A program made the position numbers and the translations under genes. The notes under the pieces were generated by a model. It was not told the origin of the DNA. It was given only the letters and a program-made list of their open reading frames with translations, and did not search any database. A DNA stretch of 22,291 nucleotides from Desulfofustis sp. (GTDB lineage: Bacteria > Desulfobacterota > Desulfobulbia > Desulfobulbales > Desulfocapsaceae), in contig JARFQM010000136.1 of NCBI GenBank assembly GCA_029287755.1, positions 1 to 22,291 on the forward strand, given 5' to 3'. Shown here one piece after another: positions 16,954 to 22,291 of the stretch. Within the stretch, counting starts at the first letter, position 1, and each line of letters starts with the position of its first letter.

Positions 16954-17886
16954 TCAGTCCAGCGTCACCGGGGTTTTGAAGCCGTCGGGCTTCACCGTCA
17001 AAACAGTGCAGTTAATAGCGGTGAGAAGTTTTTCCGCCCTGTTGCCGATCAGCAGGCCGGGAATGCCCGAGCGCCCTACCGAGCCCATGACCACAACATC
17101 AATGTCGAGTTCCCCGATGGCCTGCTGGATCACTTCACTGCTGAGCCCTTCCCGCACATGGACCTGCCGATCCTCACAATGAATATGGTTGGTTTCAAGA
17201 ATATTGGTCAAGGCGGTGCGACGCTCGCTGAAAAGGTCTTGTTTCAGCGCCCCGATCTCCTCGGGGGAAACCTTGAAACGCGGACCGCGCAGCATGATCT
17301 CGTATTCCAGTCGCCAGCTGTGCAGATAATGGGCCTCTCCACCCTCCCGCTGGGCAAGTGAATGAGCCAGTTCCAAGATTTTCTTGTTGAGAGCAGCGGT
17401 TTCTTCGCGGTCGCCTCCCACATCCACCGCCGCGAGGATGCGCTTGAAGTCGGACGAATCGTACTTGATCACCCAGACGGGACAGGGGCATTTTCTCACC
17501 AGCCGCATGGACAACTGGTCTATGCCCTGTTTCAGCGAGGCTTCTTTAATGACCAGATCGTGGCTTTCTCTCATTACCTTGCGGATAATGGTTATGAAAT
17601 CATCCGTTTCGCTGTAGTCGGGCCGAACCTCAATGCCCTGCCAGCGCTCATGGTGGAGAAACTGGTCGAGACGCTCCCGATGATGGACTGTGACCGCCTG
17701 CCTGAGTTCCTCGTAGCGGCCGGTGATGCGCCGGCTTAGGTCGTCGAAAAACGTGCTTTCCCCGGCAATCATCACCGTGACCCGGGCCTCGTTGAGCCGA
17801 GCCAGTTCCGCCACTTTGTCGGCGCTGCCCTGGCGCGTCAACGACACTTCGTCGATAATATACAAGATATTTTTAAAGCGTTTCAT
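16954..17886 (-). CDS. Universal stress protein, two Usp domains (UspE-like)
   Basis: A 310-residue protein with two Usp domains. The N-terminal half starts MKRFKNILYIIDEVSLTRQGSA and reaches HDLVIKEAS; the C-terminal half starts at FKRILAAVDVGGDREE (about residue 147). The second domain keeps the nucleotide-binding motif G-x2-G-x9-G in MGSVGRSGIPGLLIGN (about 272-287), so ATP binding is likely there, while the first domain lacks it. This is the arrangement seen in UspE. ATG 17886 is chosen because GAGGT lies seven bases upstream; the frame extends upstream by 20 residues that do not look like Usp. It is the first gene of an operon with the PsiE-like gene. Dense palindromes at 17980-18047 upstream may regulate it. 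Confidence 0.92.
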   Translation of the reverse strand: MKRFKNILYIIDEVSLTRQGSADKVAELARLNEARVTVMIAGESTFFDDLSRRITGRYEELRQAVTVHHRERLDQFLHHERWQGIEVRPDYSETDDFITIIRKVMRESHDLVIKEASLKQGIDQLSMRLVRKCPCPVWVIKYDSSDFKRILAAVDVGGDREETAALNKKILELAHSLAQREGGEAHYLHSWRLEYEIMLRGPRFKVSPEEIGALKQDLFSERRTALTNILETNHIHCEDRQVHVREGLSSEVIQQAIGELDIDVVVMGSVGRSGIPGLLIGNRAEKLLTAINCTVLTVKPDGFKTPVTLD

Positions 17887-18368
17887 GGTCGGTACCTCTA
17901 TGCTATTCGGAAACTGCCTCGTTGGTAAGTTTTCATACGCAAACAATAAGGGTTACCAGGTCGACGTATATGGTAAACAATTGATAGTGTATCAATAGTA
18001 TTTACTATTTTTTATCCTTTAGAACGGTCACGCTTCAGGTGCCTGAAACAATGCAGTATGAAACGAGGCAGGATCGTTCCCTTTGCTCCAGGATCTCATT
18101 CGGGTATATTATTTAAAAAGTTGTTGCAGTGGTAAGAGCGCGGGTGGTGATGCAATTGTGCGGGATGGGCATGAGTCTGCCCCTTTCTGGCGCCGCGGTT
18201 CTCTGCAGCGAGCCGGCGACAGCAGGGGCGGGATTGTGTGCCCGGCCGCGACCATGGGTACTGGTGAAAGGTTTCTGCCTGCCCTGCACACAGGTCGAAA
18301 CCAGAACCCAGGCGTACTGTTTCACCCCGGATTCTGAATGGTCCGGGATAAATCAAAATGGGGATGGT
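17887..18368. promoter_or_regulatory. 482-base gene-free region: clustered palindromes, promoters and hairpins
   Basis: No convincing gene is present. The Usp-proximal part has three perfect inverted repeats: ATTGATA-3-TATCAAT (17980-17996), AATAGTA-2-TACTATT (17994-18009) and TTCAGG-2-CCTGAA (18034-18047). TTGATA (17981) and TACTAT (18003) with a 16-base spacer form a plus-strand promoter candidate; another -10 box, TATATT, lies at 18105-18110 with a weak -35. The second half (18117-18350) contains several stems: GGGCA/TGCCC (18167-18182), GCCGG/CCGGC (18212-18246), GGTGAAA+GGTTTC+CCTG pairing with CAGG+GAAACC+TTTCACC (18263-18326), and CCCGGA/TCCGGG (18326-18347). This half looks like a structured untranslated leader or a non-coding RNA. 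Confidence 0.45.
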
Positions 18369-18686
18369 ATGCACGTCTTTCTGGCACTTGTTTTTTCCGC
18401 ACTGCTTATTTATCTATTGGTCCAGTTTGCCAGGCAGGAAGAGATCCAGGACGAATATGAAGATGCGATTCTCGACATCGAAGCTCGCCTGGAATGGGCT
18501 CGAACCAGAAGCAGGTTCCCCTTTGGCATGCAGGCCCAGATGGAGATTTCCCATGATTTACTGGGCCAAGCCAAGAACCTCTGGAGCCAGAATCGCTGGC
18601 GCCAGGCCTATCAGACCGCATTGCAGTCCCAGGACGCGATGAACAGGGCTCAACGCCTCTACTCTTCAGCGATCGCGGTAAGGTAG
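18369..18686 (+). CDS. Small single-pass membrane protein of unknown function
   Basis: I do not recognise this family. From ATG 18369 it is 105 residues: one N-terminal membrane helix (about 2-20, HVFLALVFSALLIYLLVQF), then an acidic helical stretch (EEIQDEYEDAILDIEARLEWART, about 24-46) and a C-terminal helical part with W and Q residues (LGQAKNLWSQNRWRQAYQTALQSQDAMNRAQRLY, about 66-98) resembling a TPR-like helix pair. A topology with a short periplasmic or cytoplasmic tail anchored by the N-terminus is likely. The frame is open to 18129, but the upstream 80 codons give Cys-rich, protein-unlike sequence and overlap the structured region, so I use the internal ATG. GGGGAT lies just before it. 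It is convergent with the TrmO gene. Confidence 0.6.
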   Translation: MHVFLALVFSALLIYLLVQFARQEEIQDEYEDAILDIEARLEWARTRSRFPFGMQAQMEISHDLLGQAKNLWSQNRWRQAYQTALQSQDAMNRAQRLYSSAIAVR

Positions 18687-18710
18687 GAGCTGAATTCCCG
18701 GCCCCGTGCT

Positions 18711-19115
18711 CTAGATTTTCTTCTTGATGTCGATGACCGGGGTTTTGTCGACGACATCAAGTCCCCGGACCCGGAGGCGAGTTCCGTCAACTTCGAGGAC
18801 TTCGAGTTCGGAGACACCGATGGGATTGGGCCGCACCGGGCTTCTCGTAGAAAACACTCCGCGCAGGGGATTCTCCTTTTTACCCCGGGGGTGCACTTTG
18901 AGTACATCACGGGATGAGTGATGCAGCCAGAACAAGACCATGATTTTCTGACCCGCTTCAATCCCCTCCAGCCCTTCCCTAAACTCTGAAAAGATCTCAA
19001 TATAGCCGGTCCTATCCGACTCCCCATAGCCCTTTGGCGCCTCTTTGAGGTTCATGATATCGCCATCTACCGTGCCGATGATTTTCACCACGGGTGCGTG
19101 TTTATCAGGTGTCAT
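18711..19115 (-). CDS. TrmO/TsaA-family tRNA (t6A37) N6-methyltransferase-like protein
   Basis: A 134-residue protein of the TrmO family, whose E. coli member methylates N6-threonylcarbamoyladenosine at tRNA position 37 using S-adenosylmethionine. Key family sequence is present: HHSSRDVLKVHPRG, GVFSTRSPVRPNPIGVSELEVLEVDG (RPNPIG is the signature) and the closing LDVVDKTPVIDIK. It lacks the extra C-terminal domain of E. coli TrmO (about 235 residues), as do many bacterial and archaeal members. The start ATG 19115 overlaps the stop of the upstream [4Fe-4S] protein as ATGA, with a purine-rich AAGGGAAGAAG ribosome binding site. Some short TsaA proteins may have other substrates, so the tRNA role is inferred from the family. 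Confidence 0.85.
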   Translation of the reverse strand: MTPDKHAPVVKIIGTVDGDIMNLKEAPKGYGESDRTGYIEIFSEFREGLEGIEAGQKIMVLFWLHHSSRDVLKVHPRGKKENPLRGVFSTRSPVRPNPIGVSELEVLEVDGTRLRVRGLDVVDKTPVIDIKKKI

Positions 19116-19834
19116 CTTCTTCCCTTTTTCCGATCTCTCAGAAGTCTGGTGCCATAGGGGCACACGGCCGAGCAGATGCCGCAAATACGCCCCTTGTGGT
19201 ACTCATAATAGTGTGCTTTTTTCCATTGATCACATTGGTGCACGTCCAACAATTGCTCTCTGGCGATTCCGGGGTACCATTCATTACCCTGCACGGCCCG
19301 GGCGGGGCAGGCATCCACACAACGACGGCAGCGGCCGCAGAAATTTCTCTGCAGCGGCCGGGCGCAGTCCACCTCCATATCGGTAAAAACCGTGCCCAGC
19401 CTGACCCACGAGCCAAATGAGCTGGTCACCAGTTGGCAATGTCTGCCGACCCAGCCGATCCCAGCCCGGGTGGCAGCCGTTTTATGGGGAAAGTCCCCCA
19501 TTATATTCGTCGTGTCCGTGCGCTCCGAGGCTGCCAGCGGCTGAGCTCGATGCCCCCTGCTGCGAAGCTCGATGCTGAGTTTATGGGAGAGCTCGTTAAT
19601 CCGCTTGTTGACCCGTGAGTATTCTTCGGCGTACTCCTGGTTGGGCCCGTCTTTAACGCTGGCCATGATCGGTGGATGTATGGGCAGCGCCCAGGCGATT
19701 GCGCGGGGGAATCTTTGTCCCGAAGCGTCTGCCGGAGTTAAAAACTCCCGCAGATCGGCTGCTCCCCACAACACGATTCGCTGGTCCTCCAGCCACTCTT
19801 GAAGCCAGTGCTCATTCCGAGGTGATTTCTCCAC
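19112..19834 (-). CDS. Short epoxyqueuosine-reductase-like protein with two [4Fe-4S] clusters
   Basis: A 240-residue protein of the QueG/COG1600 group. The conserved K-AA--AG-GW-G segment is HKTAATRAGIGWVGRHCQL (about 117-135). It is followed by a ferredoxin-like double cluster: Cys166, 169, 172, 176 (CGRCRRCVDACP) and Cys201, 218, 221, 225 (CGICSAVCP). True QueG, the cobalamin enzyme that makes queuosine in tRNA, is about 350-380 residues with a C-terminal HEAT-like domain. This protein lacks that domain and part of the N-terminus, so it may be a divergent iron-sulfur protein rather than QueG. The start is GTG 19834 with GAG eight bases upstream. The 4-base overlap with the TrmO-like gene couples the two. 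Confidence 0.85.
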   Translation of the reverse strand: MEKSPRNEHWLQEWLEDQRIVLWGAADLREFLTPADASGQRFPRAIAWALPIHPPIMASVKDGPNQEYAEEYSRVNKRINELSHKLSIELRSRGHRAQPLAASERTDTTNIMGDFPHKTAATRAGIGWVGRHCQLVTSSFGSWVRLGTVFTDMEVDCARPLQRNFCGRCRRCVDACPARAVQGNEWYPGIAREQLLDVHQCDQWKKAHYYEYHKGRICGICSAVCPYGTRLLRDRKKGRR

Positions 19835-19892
19835 AATGGTCGCTCAGCCAGTTTCGTTGTAAACATTAGTTCCAGGCGCTGCCTCGCTTGAT

Positions 19893-20810
19893 TCAGGCAA
19901 GCACCGAAAGGGTAAAGAGCGAGGCAACCGTGGAAATGATTATCGCTATGCCGATGCTGTCCGCCTTGATCTTATACTGCAGCGCCAGAACAAACGGCAT
20001 GGCGCCGCAGGGTCCTGCCGCGGTAAGCAAAACCGTTTGGGTCCAATTGCTGTCCAGGCCGTTCACCGTAGAGAAAAGAAACCATATAAAGAGCGGGTGG
20101 ACAACGGTTTTCATGGTGGTGACCACCAGGGCTGCACCATCAATCCGGCTGATCCGGACGTCCGCCATGATGATGCCCAGGGAAAACAGAGCCGCTGGTG
20201 CGGCGGCGCTGCCGGTAAAGGAAAGAAACGTGTTGAGCCCGTCGTGCAGAGGCAGTCCCATGATATTGGCAGCCAGGCCCAGCGCCATGGCCGCCAGAAC
20301 CGGATTGCGCAGGAAGGAAGCGCCGACCTTGAGGTAGGAATCGCCCCGGTGGGCAACCACCTCCAAAGCCATGACCATGCCGCAGAAGAAAATGACCATG
20401 TCTATGGAAATGACAGCCGACAGAGGCAGAACACCTTGATCCCCATAAAGCACCGTGACGATGGGGAGAATAAAAAAGACATGATTGACGAAGCAGGAGG
20501 CCATGCCGAGCAGCATCGATTCGAGCTTGCTGCGCTTGAGCCAGGTCCTGACGGTATATGCCGTTATGGTGAAAATAGTTATCTCGGCGACAACCCAAAG
20601 AGTAATAATCGTGTAGTCGATCTGATCCAGCGGCGCCGAGTAAATCAAAGAAAAGATAACAGGGGGAACGAGCGCATAGAAAACGAACTTGTTGATCGTT
20701 TGTGCATCTCTGAAATCAAAAACTTTTCGCTTACCCAGTATAATACCCAGCAGCATGATCGCAAAAACGGGAAAGACCGGGTTTAAAAAGGTCTGTACAA
20801 TAAGCTGCAT
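19893..20810 (-). CDS. Auxin efflux carrier (AEC) family transporter
   Basis: A 305-residue integral membrane protein with about ten hydrophobic helices arranged as two repeats. Family features include NPVFPVFAIMLLGIILGKRK at the N-terminus, INKFVFYALVPPVIFSLI, and the C-terminal AAGPCGAMPFVLALQYK. Bacterial AEC members carry small organic anions such as malate or malonate; the substrate here cannot be read from the sequence. The ATG at 20810 is chosen. A GTG at 20825 is in frame, but GGTGGGG upstream of 20810 acts as a plausible ribosome binding site. That site lies within alternative hairpins, see 20811-20940. It is monocistronic as far as can be seen. Confidence 0.88.
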   Translation of the reverse strand: MQLIVQTFLNPVFPVFAIMLLGIILGKRKVFDFRDAQTINKFVFYALVPPVIFSLIYSAPLDQIDYTIITLWVVAEITIFTITAYTVRTWLKRSKLESMLLGMASCFVNHVFFILPIVTVLYGDQGVLPLSAVISIDMVIFFCGMVMALEVVAHRGDSYLKVGASFLRNPVLAAMALGLAANIMGLPLHDGLNTFLSFTGSAAAPAALFSLGIIMADVRISRIDGAALVVTTMKTVVHPLFIWFLFSTVNGLDSNWTQTVLLTAAGPCGAMPFVLALQYKIKADSIGIAIIISTVASLFTLSVLA

Positions 20811-20940
20811 GGGCAAAAGCCCCACCTGGTTGGGTAAGGGGACCTACCTGTTTTAATCTGGCAATGTGCGCCTCACCCGGATAGATACCACACTCCTGAT
20901 TGCACATCATCCAGAAATGAGCCGTCGCCGGGTGATGAGG
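20811..20940 (-). promoter_or_regulatory. Riboswitch-like structured leader of the AEC transporter
   Basis: On the gene strand CCTC-(3)-ACCCGG (from 20940 down to 20928) pairs with CCGGGTGAGG (complement of 20871-20880), a 10-pair stem with a 3-base bulge around a 47-base loop. Closer to the gene three small hairpins follow: GGTA/TACC (20833-20848), CCCA/TGGG (20821-20834) and GGGC-TTTT-GCCC (20811-20822). The last ends at the base before the start codon, and the last two share bases, so they exclude each other; both involve the GGTGGGG ribosome binding site. This is what a translational switch would look like. No known riboswitch class was recognised. Confidence 0.4.
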
Positions 20941-21167
20941 CAATGCGGGCGGTCCAGGGGGAGACGCTCAAGGGACACAAAACTTTATTTGCCCTTCAAA
21001 ATCACCTTCTTTTCTTCGAGTATCCAAGAAAATCGGATTGCAGTGGCCAGCCCTTATCAGGTACATCAATAGTAGACAACGGCGCAGTTTTAAGATGCGC
21101 GCCGCTTGTCGGTTGATTTCCGAAGGTTCAACTTTTCTCACACGCTGCTTCGGCAAGGAGTATAAAG
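20941..21167. other. Intergenic region between AEC leader and FAD-oxidase gene
   Basis: I see no gene. GCGCA-9-TGCGC (hairpin near 21080-21105) and a GTTGA/TCAAC pair close to 21110-21131 are present, and TTGCAG near 21038 could be a weak -35 for the plus gene with TACATC 18 bases on. Nothing here is strong enough to call with certainty. Confidence 0.3.
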
Positions 21168-22274
21168 ATGGGAGCGCCACTTACCCGCCAGCAACAGAGC
21201 CAGCTGCTCGAATGGTTTGGTCCGGACCGTTTCTCAACCGGGTCCTCGGCCTGCGAACTGCATATTCATGACATATCCCCGCACCGCGTCGATCCACCCT
21301 CCGGGGTTGTCTGGCCCCAGTCCACCGAAGAGGTCGCCAGACTGTTGGCCTGGACCTACCAGGAAGAGATCGCCATTACCCCCTGGGGCGCCGGCACGAG
21401 CACCGAAGGCAATCCCCTGCCGGTAAAGGGAGGTCTGGTGATCGACATGACCAGGATGAACCGGGTGCTCGCCATTCGTCCCGAGGATCTGCAGGTCGAT
21501 GTTGAACCGGGTGTCTTCAGGCGGGAACTCAACCGGCAGCTCAGCGGCAGCGGGCTGTTCTTCCCGGTTGACCCCGGAGCCGACGCCACCATCGGCGGCA
21601 TGATCGCCAACAACGCCTCGGGGGTGAAAACGGTAAAATACGGGGCCACCAAAGATTACGTGATGCAGATGACCATAGTGCTGCCGGACGGCGAGATCAT
21701 CACCGTGGGCAACAGGGCCCATAAATCATCCTCGGGATACGATCTGGGAAAATTGTTCATTGGTTCCGAAGGTACCCTGGGAATCGTCACCGAGGCGACC
21801 CTGCGCCTCAGCGGGGTGCCTGAAAACCAGCTGGCGGCAACCGTCACCTTTCCCGACCTCGAGTCTGCCTCCGAAGCGGTGGCAATGATAATTGGCACCG
21901 GCCTGGAGCCGGCGGCACTCGAACTGCTCACCGAAGGACTCATTGAACTGATGAACGAGGAAAACGGGCTTGATCTCGAGGTCACGCCGTCCCTGTTCTG
22001 TGAGTTTCACGGCATCAGCCGCACCAGCCTCGAAGAGGTCGCCGTCCTGGCCCGGGAGATCTGCGAGGATTGCGGAGCCTTGTCATATCAGTACGGGATC
22101 GACGAGCACGAGCGCCGAACCCTCTGGCAGGCCCGCCACGACGCCTGGGAGACAATCAACAGGGCCCACCCGGGGAAAAACACCCTCATCGTCGACGCCG
22201 CCGTTCCCATCTCCCGCTATCCCGAGGTCGCGGTCTTCGCCAGCCAGGCGGTCAAGGATCAGGGGGTGCACGGT
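21168..22274 (+). CDS. FAD-linked oxidase (GlcD / D-lactate dehydrogenase type), 3' end missing
   Basis: The first 369 codons of an FAD-binding oxidoreductase of the GlcD/DLD group (PCMH-type FAD domain), which oxidises 2-hydroxy acids such as D-lactate or glycolate. The FAD-binding core is clear: TPWGAGTSTEGN (about 71-82), FPVDPGADATIGGMIANNASG (about 133-153), VKYGATKDYV, SSSGYDLGKLFIGSEGTLGIVTEATL (about 183-208). The C-terminal oxidase domain begins with EPAALELLTEGLIELMN and continues to GVHG. ATG 21168 has AAGGAG seven bases upstream. Family members have about 450-480 residues, so about 100 are missing. The frame stays open to 22291, but the codons after 22274 come from adapter sequence. 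The partner, for example an iron-sulfur subunit, would lie beyond the window. Confidence 0.93.
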
Positions 22275-22291
22275 CTGTCTCTTATACACAT
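22275..22291. other. Tn5/Nextera mosaic-end adapter remnant
   Basis: CTGTCTCTTATACACAT matches the first 17 bases of the 19-base mosaic-end sequence (CTGTCTCTTATACACATCT) used in Nextera-type library preparation. It sits exactly at the contig end and interrupts the oxidase gene. It is a technical artefact, not part of the genome. On the minus strand it translates to the known artefact peptide start MYKRQ. Confidence 0.97.

Noticed and set aside
17981..17995. FNR/CRP-type box (TTGAT...ATCAA)
   Set aside because: The spacer is five bases, not the four required for FNR; it is reported only as a palindrome.
18028..18075. c-di-GMP (GEMM-I) riboswitch suggested by CACGC ... GAAACGAGGC
   Set aside because: The conserved AGGGCAAACC core and the tetraloop-receptor arrangement are missing.
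18129..18368. 80-codon upstream extension of the small membrane protein
   Set aside because: Protein-unlike Cys/Pro/Gly-rich sequence overlapping several strong hairpins; a good membrane-anchor start is present at 18369.
20731..20943. 70-codon minus-strand frame overlapping the AEC start
   Set aside because: It starts with TTG, has no ribosome binding site, and overlaps the AEC coding region in another frame. The sequence is better explained by the leader stem, although it may be a remnant of a repeated element.
22083..22289. 68-codon minus-strand frame beginning MYKRQ
   Set aside because: The start is encoded by the Nextera adapter and the rest is antisense to the FAD-oxidase gene.

Overview
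This 22.3 kb window looks like a fragment of a GC-rich, Gram-negative bacterial chromosome assembled from shotgun data. Gene content (two-subunit NADPH glutamate synthase, feoAB facing a DtxR-type regulator, tandem-domain universal stress proteins, several lipoproteins) and protein style suggest Desulfobacterota (former Deltaproteobacteria), perhaps a Desulfobulbales-like organism. This is a judgement from the proteins, because no rRNA or other phylogenetic marker is present. The last 17 bases (22275-22291) match the Tn5/Nextera mosaic-end adapter, so the contig ends in untrimmed library sequence.

Layout. 1-619 (minus): a partial CBS-domain protein and an antibiotic-biosynthesis-monooxygenase-fold (ABM) protein. 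695-2128 (plus): three overlapping genes for a SCO copper chaperone, a one-haem cytochrome c and a small lipoprotein, all with lipoprotein signals. 2191-5443 (plus): chorismate synthase and a ClC chloride channel/antiporter with CBS and TrkA-C regulatory domains. 5468-11386 (minus): gltB-gltD, with a leader that can fold into a three-helix RNA. 11575-13957 (minus): feoA-feoB, divergent from a DtxR-family regulator at 14251-14757, with recognisable promoters on both sides. 14928-16405 (plus): a two-domain universal stress protein and a DUF2062 membrane protein. 16481-17886 (minus): a second two-domain universal stress protein and a PsiE-family membrane protein. 17887-18368: no gene, dense palindromes and hairpins. 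18369-18686 (plus): an orphan small membrane-anchored protein. 18711-19834 (minus): a short epoxyqueuosine-reductase-like double [4Fe-4S] protein overlapping a TrmO/TsaA tRNA-methyltransferase by 4 bp. 19893-20810 (minus): an auxin-efflux-carrier family transporter with a riboswitch-like leader. 21168-end (plus): an FAD-linked oxidase of the GlcD/D-lactate dehydrogenase type, cut by the contig end.

Together the genes cover nitrogen assimilation, aromatic amino-acid synthesis, ferrous iron uptake with its probable regulator, envelope copper/haem protein maturation, anion transport and stress response. Most of this is conserved core biology. The less explained parts are the structured non-coding stretches upstream of gltB, of the AEC transporter and of the small membrane protein, and the SCO/cytochrome/lipoprotein set. 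I see no CRISPR array, phage, insertion sequence, tRNA or rRNA.
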